From contig CAWDDX010000005.1 of assembly GCA_963801195.1 (NCBI GenBank), positions 310,001 through 374,000 of the forward strand: a stretch of 64,000 nt of DNA. The letters run 5' to 3'. The notes below the pieces were generated by a model. The model did not search any database. It worked only from the letters and a program-made list of their open reading frames with translations, and was not told where the DNA came from. Origin of the DNA: SZUA-36 sp963801195. Lineage in GTDB: Bacteria > Pseudomonadota > Gammaproteobacteria > Xanthomonadales > SZUA-36. Of the stretch, positions 34,484 through 43,367 are shown piece after piece (within the stretch, counting starts at the first letter, position 1; each line of letters starts with the position of its first letter). The position numbers and the translations under genes were made by a program.

Positions 34484-35527
34484 GTGTTTGAAACCCCCGA
34501 GATGCCCTGGTTCCTTGGTGCGCCACAGGCCGGGGGAATCATCCGTAGCAGGCCCGGGGACTTCGTGGTTGAAGAAATCCCGCGGGTTCTCCCGGAAGGA
34601 CACGGCAGCCACCTTTGGTTATGGGTGGAGAAGCGTGCAGCGAATACCGAATGGGTCGCAAGGGAACTGGCCAGGGTGGCGGGTTGCGCGCCGCGGGACG
34701 TCGGCTATGCGGGTTTAAAAGACCGTCATGCGATCACCCGGCAGTGGTTTTCTGTCCCCGCCACTGATGTAAGCTGCGAAATGCTGGAAAACGCCGGTAT
34801 AGAAGATACCAGGATCCTCGAAAGCCGGCGGCACACCCGTAAGCTGAAACGCGGCACCCTCGACGGCAACCGTTTTCAACTCAGAATCCGCCAGTTCAAA
34901 GGTGACGAAGCGCAGGTACATACGCGTCTTGAGAAAATTCTTGCAAGTGGTGTGCCCAACTACTTCGGACCTCAACGTTTTGGCAACCGCGGACAGAATG
35001 TCGAGCAGGGTTTCCGCCTGTTACAGGAGAAACGCCGCTTGCCGCACCATAAGAAAAGCATTTACCTCTCGGCCATACGCAGTTTTCTGTTTAACCACGT
35101 ATTGGCCGAACGGGTGCGCAGGGGGGATTGGCATACGATCATTGCCGGTGACCTGGCGATGCTGGATGGCACCCAATCCATTTTCCCCTGCGAAAAACCC
35201 GGTATGGATATTGAAGATCGCGTCAGGCGCCATGATATACACCCGACGGGACCCATGCCGGGTGAGAAAGGCACGCAGCCGACCGGGCTCACCGCGGAGT
35301 TGGAGCAGGCGGTGCTCGCGAACTGGCCGCAATTGACGGAGTTGTTAATTGCGCAACGTGTCCGGGCCGACCGCCGGTCATTACGTCTGTATCCGGCAGC
35401 CCTGGAATGGGAATTTGAAGGCAACGATCTGACCCTCGCATTTGTTTTGCCGCCCGGAAGTTACGCCACGACCGTTTTACGTGAGATTCTCGTTTTTGAA
35501 GACGCCGGACAAAACCGGGATCATTGA
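34484..35527 (+). CDS. truD: tRNA pseudouridine(13) synthase
   Basis: Makes pseudouridine at position 13 of tRNA-Glu in relatives. 347 residues: FVVEEIPRVLPEGHG near the N-terminus, catalytic Asp in VGYAGLKDRHAITRQWFSVP, the NYFGPQRFG block and the inserted TRUD domain (about 150-300). The GTG start abuts the ispF stop. In many gammaproteobacteria surE and pcm follow; here an FHA gene follows instead after 19 bases, a break in the common order. Confidence 0.95.
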   Translation: MFETPEMPWFLGAPQAGGIIRSRPGDFVVEEIPRVLPEGHGSHLWLWVEKRAANTEWVARELARVAGCAPRDVGYAGLKDRHAITRQWFSVPATDVSCEMLENAGIEDTRILESRRHTRKLKRGTLDGNRFQLRIRQFKGDEAQVHTRLEKILASGVPNYFGPQRFGNRGQNVEQGFRLLQEKRRLPHHKKSIYLSAIRSFLFNHVLAERVRRGDWHTIIAGDLAMLDGTQSIFPCEKPGMDIEDRVRRHDIHPTGPMPGEKGTQPTGLTAELEQAVLANWPQLTELLIAQRVRADRRSLRLYPAALEWEFEGNDLTLAFVLPPGSYATTVLREILVFEDAGQNRDH

Positions 35528-35546
35528 ATAGTTGGATAGCAGGAAT

Positions 35547-35999
35547 ATGAGTCACTACAAGCTGAAAGGCACTTCCGGGAGCGTGATCAACCAGTCCTTT
35601 CCTTTTGCGGAATCGATACTTTTAGGGTCATCACCCGAATGTGACATTCGTATGGAAGAGCCGGGAGTTTCTTCCCGTCACGCTGAAATCCGCCTGGTGG
35701 ATGGCAAGTCCCTGCTGCTTAAAGACCTGGGCACCACAAACGGCACATTGCTCAACGGCATAGCGGTAACCGAGGCGCTGCTGGGGTCCGGCGATGAGAT
35801 CCGAATTGGAACCTGTCGCTGGATGTTGCAAGCGCCGGGTTTGCGGCCCGAACGTATCCTGACCGGGGATGTGGTGAGCAAGCCGGCCCGGCGTTGGCCA
35901 GGTGTATTGATCTGGACGGGCGTACTGACCGCCGCCGCCGCCGTGGCCGTGCTGATGTGGAAACCGGAGTGGCTGGAATACCTGCGCTCGCTTCTCTGA
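35547..35999 (+). CDS. FHA-domain protein with C-terminal membrane anchor
   Basis: 150 residues. A forkhead-associated phosphothreonine-binding domain covers about 1-85: ILLGSSPECDIR, VSSRHAEI and LGTTNGTLLNG are the classic loop residues. A linker and one transmembrane helix follow (WPGVLIWTGVLTAAAAVAVLM), then a short tail. It would sit in the inner membrane with the FHA domain inside the cell. ATG at 35547 was chosen by domain fit; a TTG at 35532 in frame is possible. No kinase or phosphatase is adjacent, so its phosphorylated partner is unknown. Confidence 0.85.
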   Translation: MSHYKLKGTSGSVINQSFPFAESILLGSSPECDIRMEEPGVSSRHAEIRLVDGKSLLLKDLGTTNGTLLNGIAVTEALLGSGDEIRIGTCRWMLQAPGLRPERILTGDVVSKPARRWPGVLIWTGVLTAAAAVAVLMWKPEWLEYLRSLL

Positions 36000-36890
36000 T
36001 CACCGGCAGTTACGGTCCATCCATTCAATCACCATATGCTGCAAGCGTATGCGGCTAACCGAAAATGAATGATCACCCGGTATCAATTCAGCCGTCAAAT
36101 TGATATCCGGCACCTTGTCGAAGACGGCGACAATTCGTGATTGCACCTCCGGGGGCACCGACGTGTCCTCGCTTCCGGTAATCAGCAACACAGGCCTGCC
36201 GGCAAAACTGGCGGCGAGATTGCGGACGTCGAAGGCCGTGGCGTTTGCCTGTATTTCAGCCAGCATTTTTGAGCCATTGTAATTATTGAGCATGAACAGC
36301 TGGTCGGCATAATCCGACAAACCCTGTTTTTCTGCTTCGTCAAGAACCATATCCGCCTCAAAATTAGCCGCGGCGAGACCGACAACGCAATTAATTTCCT
36401 TGTGCCGGGCCGCCGCCCGCAGTGCCGTGAATCCACCCAGTGAATGTCCGATAATGGATAAGCGTCCGGTGTCTGCACGCAGCGGTAGCGCTTCTTTGCG
36501 AACATAGTCGAGCACCGCCGTTACGTCATCCACCTGTTGTCCGATCGTGTAGTCGCCCTGGCTGCCCCAGGCGCCGCGGTAATGGAAAAACAACACGTTG
36601 TAGCCGGCCCGGCGGAGCGATTGCGCAAGGTCGAGGTTCTTCTCGTTACCGGGGAAACCGTGTAACAGCAACACGGTAGGGTGCGGGCCCTTGCCGTTCG
36701 CGACGAGCATAAAACCGGATAGCATCACACCGTGGCTCGGGATTAACAGTTCAGCAAAATCAGGCGGATAAGCAACGTCCAGGTGCTGTGGATCCATGCT
36801 GACAGGATCGTACGCCGGCTCGCTGGCAGACAGGTTGCTGACAAAACACAGGAGACCGGTCAATATCAATGCAGGCAGATTTCTGAACAT
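36000..36890 (-). CDS. exported alpha/beta hydrolase
   Basis: About 296 residues from ATG at 36890, giving a signal peptide (MFRNLPALILTGLLCFVSNL...A). The frame stays open 26 codons further upstream but without signal-like sequence. Alpha/beta-hydrolase core: oxyanion HGFPGNEKN, nucleophile Ser in IGHSLGGFTAL, acid Asp in LITGSEDTSVPPE and His in IPGDHSFS. It resembles S9/dienelactone-hydrolase-like esterases. The substrate is unknown; the location is periplasmic by the signal. It ends one base after the FHA gene on the other strand. Confidence 0.83.
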   Translation of the reverse strand: MFRNLPALILTGLLCFVSNLSASEPAYDPVSMDPQHLDVAYPPDFAELLIPSHGVMLSGFMLVANGKGPHPTVLLLHGFPGNEKNLDLAQSLRRAGYNVLFFHYRGAWGSQGDYTIGQQVDDVTAVLDYVRKEALPLRADTGRLSIIGHSLGGFTALRAAARHKEINCVVGLAAANFEADMVLDEAEKQGLSDYADQLFMLNNYNGSKMLAEIQANATAFDVRNLAASFAGRPVLLITGSEDTSVPPEVQSRIVAVFDKVPDINLTAELIPGDHSFSVSRIRLQHMVIEWMDRNCR

Positions 36891-37092
36891 CGTTGTTGAT
36901 ACCTTGTGGAGATTGTTGAAAGAGCTTATCCGCATCATACAGTCAAAGCCAATTGATTTTGCACCCACCGGAAAGCGCGCAGCATGACCGGTGTTTTTTG
37001 CAGGTATTATTGAATTCCGCCTTTTGACAGTGACTGTCGTGATGGATACCGGCTAATATGGATGACCCCGGCCCAACCACGCAGAAATTATA

Positions 37093-37851
37093 ATGCCAGA
37101 CATTATCACCACTTCCCTTTTGCTCTTCGTGGTCGGGCTGATCGCCGGCACACTGAATGTCATCGCCGGCGGCGGTTCCCTGCTGAGCCTGCCGGTCATG
37201 ATCTTTCTCGGTCTGCCGCCGACGGTCGCCAACGGCACCAACCGGGTGGCCATCCTTATCCAGAACATAGGCGCCTCCTGGAGTTTCCACCGCCGCGGCC
37301 TGGTCTCCAGAGAGTGGTTGATACTGACGGTGCCCCCGGCGTTGGCCGGGGCGGTATTGGGCACCATCGCAGCGGTCAATATCGGTGAACTGGAGTTCCA
37401 GAGAGTACTCGCTGTGATCCTGGTGGCGGCTGCAGCATGGCAGATATGGAGCCCGGTCAAGCTGCAGCCCGATGGTAATGCCGCATTGCCCCAAGGCGCC
37501 AGGCGATGGGCGTTCATCGCAGCATTTTTTCTCATCGGTGCTTATGGCGGTTTTATCCAGGCGGGTATCGGGTTCCTGTTACTGGCGGCGACCTCGGCTG
37601 CGGGCTTCAACCTGATTCGCGGCAACGCATTGAAGGTCACCGTGGTGCTGACCTTCACACCGCTCGCACTGGTGCTATTCGCATGGAACGGCAAAGTTGA
37701 CTGGGCCATGGGTTTTGCCCTGGCTGCGGGGAATTTTCTCGGCGGCCTTGCCGGTGTGCACCTGCAGATTCTGAAAGGCCACAAATGGGTGCGGGGTGTG
37801 GTTACGGCGGTTATTGTTATTTTTGCAATCCGCTTACTGCTTGGGAGCTGA
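37093..37851 (+). CDS. sulfite exporter TauE/SafE (TSUP) family permease
   Basis: 252-residue inner-membrane protein with about 8 helices in two related halves. The TSUP motifs are visible: GLIAGTLNVIAGGGSLLSLPVM in the first half and GGFIQAGIGFLLLAATS in the second. Members export sulfite, sulfoacetate or other organic anions, or move cations; this one cannot be assigned. Its last 18 bases overlap the end of the convergent acetyltransferase gene. Confidence 0.9.
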   Translation: MPDIITTSLLLFVVGLIAGTLNVIAGGGSLLSLPVMIFLGLPPTVANGTNRVAILIQNIGASWSFHRRGLVSREWLILTVPPALAGAVLGTIAAVNIGELEFQRVLAVILVAAAAWQIWSPVKLQPDGNAALPQGARRWAFIAAFFLIGAYGGFIQAGIGFLLLAATSAAGFNLIRGNALKVTVVLTFTPLALVLFAWNGKVDWAMGFALAAGNFLGGLAGVHLQILKGHKWVRGVVTAVIVIFAIRLLLGS

Positions 37852-38421
37852 GGTTTTTTTGGCCTGCCAGTCCCGTTTCAGCAAACCCAGCAGCACGCTG
37901 TCCTGCCACTCGTTATAAACAAACCAGCGTTCCCGGGCAAGGCCTTCGCGCTTGAACCCCAGTTTTTCGAGGATACCAAGGCTGCCCGCGTTTTGGGTAT
38001 CGACATCGGCCTCGATGCGATTTAATTTCAACGTGTCGAATGCAAAGCCGATGACGGCCTCAAGCGCCTGGTACATCAGCCCCTGCCGCCAGTACCGGCG
38101 ATTCAGGAGATAGCCGATCTCGGCACGATGATTGGTCTGGCTGAACTGGAAAAGGATACATTTCCCAATCATCTTATCCTGACCGGGAAAAGTTATCGCC
38201 CAGCACATGCTCTTGCCCTGCGCGTCGGATTCCAGATCCCGGTTTAATACCTCGGTGGCGGCATCCAGGTCCGCGACCGGTTTATCGGACCAGTATTTCA
38301 TGCTTTCCGGGTCTGACAGCATGGCAAACATGCCTTGTGCATCAGACGGGATTGACGGGCGCAGATGCAGGTCCCTGGTGTTTAACAGGCGGGGGATAAG
38401 TGCGAGGTCCATATCAGTCAT
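37834..38421 (-). CDS. GNAT acetyltransferase, RimJ/RimL-like
   Basis: 195 residues. N-terminal TRDLHLRPSIPSDAQGMFAMLSDPESMKYW is the RimJ/RimL opening, followed by the acetyl-CoA loop region AEIGYLLNRRYWRQGLMYQALEAVIGFAFD (R/Q-x-x-G-x variant) and EADVDTQNAGSLGILEKLGFKREGLARE. It acetylates an amine: ribosomal protein N-termini, amino acids or drugs are possible. The start overlaps the end of the upstream HEXXH gene by 8 bases, so the pair are cotranscribed. ATG at 38412 is an alternative start. Confidence 0.87.
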   Translation of the reverse strand: MTDMDLALIPRLLNTRDLHLRPSIPSDAQGMFAMLSDPESMKYWSDKPVADLDAATEVLNRDLESDAQGKSMCWAITFPGQDKMIGKCILFQFSQTNHRAEIGYLLNRRYWRQGLMYQALEAVIGFAFDTLKLNRIEADVDTQNAGSLGILEKLGFKREGLARERWFVYNEWQDSVLLGLLKRDWQAKKTSAPKQ

Positions 38422-38950
38422 CGCGCAATGTCCAGTTAGGTTGTGATTGCCGGTTTATCAGCTTTCGTTGTACAAGCCAGGCCAGCGCATCTTCGGCGTC
38501 GCGTTCGAACCACGCCCGTGCCGAGCCAAGCCGGAAACTGTATCCCCAGCGGTCCATGTCCTTGAGCATTCTGTCTCTGCCGCATTGCTCGATATACCCG
38601 GCCAGCAATACCTGCAGGTAACACACGGCATTTTCCTCGTCGTAATCGCCGCCGGCGTTTGTGTCGAGGCCCCTGCGCCGGGTCTGATCCATGCAAACGT
38701 AGTGACAGGCCTCATGCAGAATCGAATGCAGGGGTGTATCGGCCCGCACAAGCAGCTCATTGCCGATCAGACCAGCTTCTTCATCACCCCAGAAGCTACC
38801 GGGAATTTCATTGTCCGGTGAAACCATCCTCAGCGTCATGCCGTATTTTGAGAGCAGTCCGGTGACTGCAGTCTTCCCTACGTCCGCCAGACGCAACACG
38901 CTGCCGTGTTTTTCTGCCTGTCGAGCGGTATTTAAACTGGCTTCATGCAT
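38414..38950 (-). CDS. uncharacterised HEXXH-motif protein (putative metallopeptidase)
   Basis: 178 residues, no signal peptide. HEACH at 79-83 within LHSILHEACHYVCMD is a zinc-protease-type HEXXH, and acidic residues downstream (GDYDEENAVCYLQ) could give the third ligand. The context DTPLHSILHEACH (a long loop then HEXXH) resembles small SprT-like or minimal gluzincin folds, but I cannot place it in a named family. A C-terminal helical region ends in QPNWTLRDD. The 8-base overlap with the acetyltransferase suggests a shared operon. Peptidase activity is a prediction from the motif only. Confidence 0.6.
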   Translation of the reverse strand: MHEASLNTARQAEKHGSVLRLADVGKTAVTGLLSKYGMTLRMVSPDNEIPGSFWGDEEAGLIGNELLVRADTPLHSILHEACHYVCMDQTRRRGLDTNAGGDYDEENAVCYLQVLLAGYIEQCGRDRMLKDMDRWGYSFRLGSARAWFERDAEDALAWLVQRKLINRQSQPNWTLRDD

Positions 38951-39060
38951 AAATCTTTATAATGCCCGTGATGATTGGAATAGGGGAAGACCTGTTGTCT
39001 GCGCTATTATGCTTGTGCGGCCGGTTGCCGCAAGTGATTTGAGGATTTTTAGGGTTCAGG

Positions 39061-40215
39061 ATGGATATATTTCAGGGTAAATACCGGCCAATTGAATTGC
39101 TCAGATACGCAGGTCTGTTCCTGTGGTTTTGTGCGGCGATACCGCTGGTTTTGATGCGTTTTATCTACCCGGAGCCATTGAGCCTGGAATTGTACATTTC
39201 CTGGATCATGTTGCACGCCCTGTTTGGCCTGATGTACTGGAACCTGATGCAGTACCTGCCGGAGCGAACTTCCCTGACCAGCCGCCTGATATACCTTTCG
39301 CTGTTGACGGGCAGTGCGCTGGGTATCTCCGCGGTTTCCCAGTCCACGATGGGCGCCATCCTGCTGTTGATCGTATCGGTGCTGCTGCCATGGTTGCTGT
39401 CCGTGGTGCCGGCCGTCAGCTGGCTTATTCTCCAGAATGTGTTGCTGGCGATCACGATCAGCCGTTTACCGCAGATGAGCCTGAGCGATGCCTCACTGGA
39501 AGCCGGATTGTTTCTCGGCATCTCCATGTTTGCATTTGTCAGTTCGGTGGTCGTGCTGCGGCAGAACGCGGCGCGCGACGAACTGCGCAGGGTAAACTCG
39601 GAGTTGCAGGCGACGCAATCGCTGCTGGCGGAAAACACCCGCATTGCGGAACGGGTGCGTATCGCCAGGGAACTGCACGACCTGGTCGGGCACCACCTGA
39701 CCGCACTTACGCTGAACCTCGAAGTCGTGACCCACCTGGTCGATGGAAAAGTGCTCGAGCACGTCCAACAGGCCCATTCGCTGGCAAGGTTGTTACTCGC
39801 CGATGTCCGTGAGGTGGTCAGCGACATGCGCCGGGATGATTTGGTCGATCTCGCCGATGCCCTGCACACCCTGATCGGTGGCGTGCCCAAGCCCCGCATA
39901 CATCTCGACCTGCCGTCGGAAGAGGTCAAGACCGAACCGGAACGTGCCCTGGTGCTGCTCCGCTGTGTACAGGAAATGATTACCAACAGCGTCCGCCACG
40001 CCCACGCTGGAAACCTGTGGATCCGGGTGTCGATGACCCGCGACGGACTCGCCATGAGTGCACGCGATGACGGCATTGGCGCCGACAAAGTGGCGGTCGG
40101 CAACGGTCTTTCCGGGATGGCCGAGCGTCTGAAACAATTGGGTGGTAAGCTTGAAATCGAATCAGAGCCGGGCGCGGGGTTCGCCTTGCATGCATGGCTG
40201 CCCACGGAGTTTTGA
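39061..40215 (+). CDS. NarL/DesK-type sensor histidine kinase
   Basis: 384 residues. About five to six N-terminal transmembrane helices (roughly 15-180), a short coiled coil (RRVNSELQATQSLLAE), then a HisKA_3 dimerisation domain with phospho-acceptor His206 in ARELHDLVGHH and a HATPase_c domain with QEMITNSVRHAHA (N box), DDGIG (G1) and GNGLSGMAERL (G2). No periplasmic sensing loop is seen, so the membrane part probably senses lipid state or an intramembrane signal. It lies 28 bases upstream of its response regulator. Confidence 0.94.
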   Translation: MDIFQGKYRPIELLRYAGLFLWFCAAIPLVLMRFIYPEPLSLELYISWIMLHALFGLMYWNLMQYLPERTSLTSRLIYLSLLTGSALGISAVSQSTMGAILLLIVSVLLPWLLSVVPAVSWLILQNVLLAITISRLPQMSLSDASLEAGLFLGISMFAFVSSVVVLRQNAARDELRRVNSELQATQSLLAENTRIAERVRIARELHDLVGHHLTALTLNLEVVTHLVDGKVLEHVQQAHSLARLLLADVREVVSDMRRDDLVDLADALHTLIGGVPKPRIHLDLPSEEVKTEPERALVLLRCVQEMITNSVRHAHAGNLWIRVSMTRDGLAMSARDDGIGADKVAVGNGLSGMAERLKQLGGKLEIESEPGAGFALHAWLPTEF

Positions 40216-40243
40216 TCGCTGACCGATTAATGGAGTAATTGAA

Positions 40244-40885
40244 ATGATAAGAGTGATGCTGGTAGACGACCAGAACCTGGTACGCAAGGGCGTACGCAGC
40301 CTGCTCGAGCTGTCTGAGGAAATCGAAGTCATCGCGGAGGCGCCCGATGGCATCGAAGCCATACGAACGATTCCGGAGATCGCTCCGGACGTGGTCCTGC
40401 TGGACATGCGTATGCCGGGGAAATCCGGTCTGGACGTGCTGCAAGCCTTATCCGCTGACGGCACTTTGCCGCCGACCATTATCCTGACGACGTTTGACGA
40501 TGATGAGATGGTTCTGGCGGGCATCAGCGCGGGTGCCAAGGGTTTTCTGCTCAAGGACGTCAGCCTGGATGAACTGGTGGGTGCGATCAGAACGGTTGCG
40601 CAAGGCGGGTCAATGGTCAAGCCGGCAGTGACACAGCGCCTGCTCAAAGGCCTGCAAAACATGCACACCGATTTTACCAGCCTGGACAGGCCGGATCCGC
40701 TAACCGAACGGGAAACCGAGATTCTTCGCCTGATGGCCGGAGGTTACAGCAACAAGGAAATCGCCAACTCGCTGGGTGTTGCTGAAGGAACGGTCAAGAA
40801 CCACGTATCCAACATTCTTTCAAAAATGGGTGTGCGCGATCGTACCCGCGCGGTGCTCAAGGCTTTCGAGATGTCGCTGCTCTAG
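40244..40885 (+). CDS. NarL/FixJ-family response regulator
   Basis: 213 residues: receiver domain (1-120) with acidic pocket in VMLVDDQNLVRKG, phospho-acceptor Asp in VVLLDMRMPGKSG (about 54), Thr in ILTTFDDDE and Lys in GFLLKDVS; then a LuxR-type DNA-binding domain (about 148-213) with LTERETEILRLMAGGYSNKEIA and TVKNHVSNIL. It is the DNA-binding partner of the histidine kinase just upstream. Target genes are not evident; the ABC and permease genes nearby are not clearly preceded by a common site. Confidence 0.95.
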   Translation: MIRVMLVDDQNLVRKGVRSLLELSEEIEVIAEAPDGIEAIRTIPEIAPDVVLLDMRMPGKSGLDVLQALSADGTLPPTIILTTFDDDEMVLAGISAGAKGFLLKDVSLDELVGAIRTVAQGGSMVKPAVTQRLLKGLQNMHTDFTSLDRPDPLTERETEILRLMAGGYSNKEIANSLGVAEGTVKNHVSNILSKMGVRDRTRAVLKAFEMSLL

Positions 40886-41121
40886 GACACCTTATCGAAA
40901 TGATCGAACTGACGTTTCAGGTCTTCCTTGGGGTTGGTCACAATGCGTTCCAATGTTTCGACGCGTTCGCGTAAATCCTTGTCCAGGGCGTCCACCTTGC
41001 TTTGAATGACCTTGAGTTCTTCAAGGGCCTCGGCGCTGTGACGCCGTTTACCCCTGTCTCTGAATATGCCCGCGAGTATCCCCGCGACCGAAATTAAGGC
41101 GATTGCTGTCCACATGCTCAT
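40882..41121 (-). CDS. small membrane coiled-coil protein, PspB-like
   Basis: 79 residues: one N-terminal transmembrane segment (MSMWTAIALISVAGILAGIF), a basic patch (RDRGKRRH), then a coiled coil. The end RVETLERIVTNPKEDLKRQFDHF resembles PspB of the phage-shock system, which has the same size and layout, though no pspA or pspC is nearby. It converges on the response-regulator gene, the two stops overlapping by 4 bases. A regulatory or envelope-stress role is inferred from resemblance only. Confidence 0.6.
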   Translation of the reverse strand: MSMWTAIALISVAGILAGIFRDRGKRRHSAEALEELKVIQSKVDALDKDLRERVETLERIVTNPKEDLKRQFDHFDKVS

Positions 41122-41186
41122 CGTATTTCCTCCTTTGACCGGCTATCAATATAAACGGACTGCAACTGTCTGAATAGTGAGGAAAG

Positions 41187-42278
41187 TCATAGGGAAGGTT
41201 CGCCGGGCCGGTCGCTGCGGCGGATGCCTTCGGGCAGCGGATCATGGTCTGTGACCTCGATATGGTCCTCGAAATGAACGCGGTCCATCAGGTAGCAGAG
41301 GCAATCCTGCTGGATTACCCTGCGGTCGAGGGTCAGCATGGAGGGCATAATTTCGCGGATAGTTTCAATCTGCCCGCGGTCAAAGCGCAGGTACCTGTCC
41401 GTTACGTCCATGCCATCGACATCCGTTGCGATCAATGGCTGCGTGGGGCCGCCATTGATATCCCCGAGAGAAATTCCGCTGGGTAGTTCCTGGAAGTTCA
41501 GCACATCCAGGTTTTCCCTGAATGCAATGTCGGTCGGCACGTGGCCAAAGCCGAAAAATGCATCATCATGTATACGCACTGTCGCGACCATATGGAAGAG
41601 GTGTACATCTTCCTTGGCAATCGGCGATGTCGGAATCTCGCTGAGATGCAGACAGGTTTCGAGGAATCCCATGCTGTGATCGATACCGTGCATCTCTCCT
41701 ATCGGGCCGCATTCGAGCGTCGCGGCCGGGCAGAACTTCGAGAACGCAAGGGATTGCGTGCCCGGTGGCATGGTGAAAAAAACCACCTTTGAGGAAAAGT
41801 AGGAAGCCAGATGCAAAAACTCGGGACGGATACGGTTTATCGCTGCATAATGCGGGTTCAGACCGGAGTTGTTATGAATGTCGACGGCGGCGATCGGTGA
41901 TAGCTCACGCGCCCGGTCGGTAATCTGAAGGAACAATTTCCCGATATCACTGTCTCCTTGGTAGCCGCCCGGCCAGCAACGGTTGTAATCGAGCTGGTCA
42001 TCAAGGCGGCGGAGGCGATATTTTGCAGCTTCCGTGTTTCCGATCAGAATGCATAACGAGCGGGGTAATTGATCAAATTCGTAATGGCTTTTCAGTAAGT
42101 GCCTGACGGCTTCCCAACCTGTTGTTTCATTACCGTGCTGCAAAACGGTCACGAATAACGGCTGCGGATTTTGACCTTTCAGGTGAATGAGCGTCGGGCC
42201 ATTCAGTACCTTGTGTATTTCGGTTGCCGGCAGTTCAAGGAGGCCTGCGGGCATGTGGTCGAGTTCGGTGAGTTTCAC
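41187..42278 (-). CDS. succinylglutamate desuccinylase/aspartoacylase-family protein
   Basis: 363-residue M14-like zinc deacylase. Zinc ligands are in VLQHGNETTGWEA (His48, Glu51) and in VDIHNNSGLNPHYA (His about 144). Substrate Arg-type residues are in NTEAAKYRLRRLDDQLDYNRCWPGG and the PRSLCILIGNTEAA strand. C-terminal part is a beta-rich domain ending DHDPLPEGIRRSDRPGEP. Family members remove succinyl or acetyl groups from amino acids. A neighbouring degradation pathway is absent, so the substrate is unknown. It is single and divergent from the Gld-type transporter operon. Confidence 0.8.
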   Translation of the reverse strand: MKLTELDHMPAGLLELPATEIHKVLNGPTLIHLKGQNPQPLFVTVLQHGNETTGWEAVRHLLKSHYEFDQLPRSLCILIGNTEAAKYRLRRLDDQLDYNRCWPGGYQGDSDIGKLFLQITDRARELSPIAAVDIHNNSGLNPHYAAINRIRPEFLHLASYFSSKVVFFTMPPGTQSLAFSKFCPAATLECGPIGEMHGIDHSMGFLETCLHLSEIPTSPIAKEDVHLFHMVATVRIHDDAFFGFGHVPTDIAFRENLDVLNFQELPSGISLGDINGGPTQPLIATDVDGMDVTDRYLRFDRGQIETIREIMPSMLTLDRRVIQQDCLCYLMDRVHFEDHIEVTDHDPLPEGIRRSDRPGEPSL

Positions 42279-42443
42279 TTTTATTAAGGTGCTGTTCTCA
42301 AAACGGTTAACAATACAGACATTTTATCTGTCAGGATAGAGCAGGCTTGAAAATATATAAAGGGACCCGTAAATAACAGTTCCGTGGAAGGGTCAGGGGT
42401 AAAACGGTACTGGAGTAAACCAGAAATACAATTGGATGAATCC

Positions 42444-43367
42444 ATGATTGAAGCAAAATCTTTGTGTAAATCGTATGGCTATTTCAAAGCTGTCGATGAC
42501 TTGAGTTTTACGGTTGAGGCCGGCCAGGTACTGGGCTTTCTCGGTCCCAACGGGGCCGGCAAGTCCACCACCATGAAAATGTTGACCGGCTTTCTCACAC
42601 CCACCTCCGGTACGGCGCTGATCAACGGCATTGACGTGGTGGAAAACCCGGTCGCGGCCAGAAAGAGTATAGGCTACTTGCCGGAAGGCGCGCCGAGCTA
42701 TGGTGAGATGACGGTGTTGCAGTTTTTGACTTTTATTGCCCGCGCAAGACTGATAGATGAAAAAGATGTGCCGGCCAGTGTCGAAAAAACCATCGGCAAA
42801 CTCAACCTGTCGAAGGTAAAACATCAGCCGATAGATATCCTGTCAAAAGGGTTCAAACGGCGTGTCGGCCTGGCGCAGGCCATTATTCACGACCCCCAGA
42901 TATTGATACTCGATGAGCCGACAGACGGCCTGGACCCCAACCAGAAGCGCGAGGTGCGTGGCCTGATCAGGGCCATGGCGAAAGACAAAATCATCATTAT
43001 TTCGACCCATATCCTCGAGGAGGTGGCGGCTGTTTGTAACCGCGTGATGATCATCGCCGACGGCAGGTTGCTGGCGGATGACAGTCCGCTGGGACTGACG
43101 ACCCGCTCGCGTTATCACAATGCCGTCTCGCTGGTGGTCGAAGCGCCGGAAAAAGTTGCCAGCGCACTGGCTGAATTGCCCCAGGTCCGCAAGGTCGAGA
43201 TCAGGGAAGGTGAACTGACGCTTTTTCCCAACGCTGAAGAAGGTCTGCTCGAGGCGGTGACCGCCGCCGTCAAAGAGAATCAGTGGCAGGTTTCCTCCCT
43301 GAGACTGGAAGCCGGCCGTCTCGATGAGGTGTTCCACAGCATTACCTGCGCGGAGGCATCGGCATGA
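42444..43367 (+). CDS. ABC transporter ATP-binding protein, GldA-like
   Basis: 307 residues from ATG at 42444; a longer in-frame opening from 42384 has no domain sequence. Walker A GPNGAGKSTTM, Q-loop near LPEGAPSY, signature LSKGFKRRVGLAQA and Walker B ILILDEPTDGLDP are clear; a C-terminal domain follows as in ABC-2 ATPases. It is the first gene of an operon with an ABC-2 permease, a GldG-like protein and a DUF4340 protein, with each junction overlapping by 1 to 4 bases. In Bacteroidetes this set is tied to gliding; in proteobacteria the cargo is unknown. Confidence 0.92.
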   Translation: MIEAKSLCKSYGYFKAVDDLSFTVEAGQVLGFLGPNGAGKSTTMKMLTGFLTPTSGTALINGIDVVENPVAARKSIGYLPEGAPSYGEMTVLQFLTFIARARLIDEKDVPASVEKTIGKLNLSKVKHQPIDILSKGFKRRVGLAQAIIHDPQILILDEPTDGLDPNQKREVRGLIRAMAKDKIIIISTHILEEVAAVCNRVMIIADGRLLADDSPLGLTTRSRYHNAVSLVVEAPEKVASALAELPQVRKVEIREGELTLFPNAEEGLLEAVTAAVKENQWQVSSLRLEAGRLDEVFHSITCAEASA

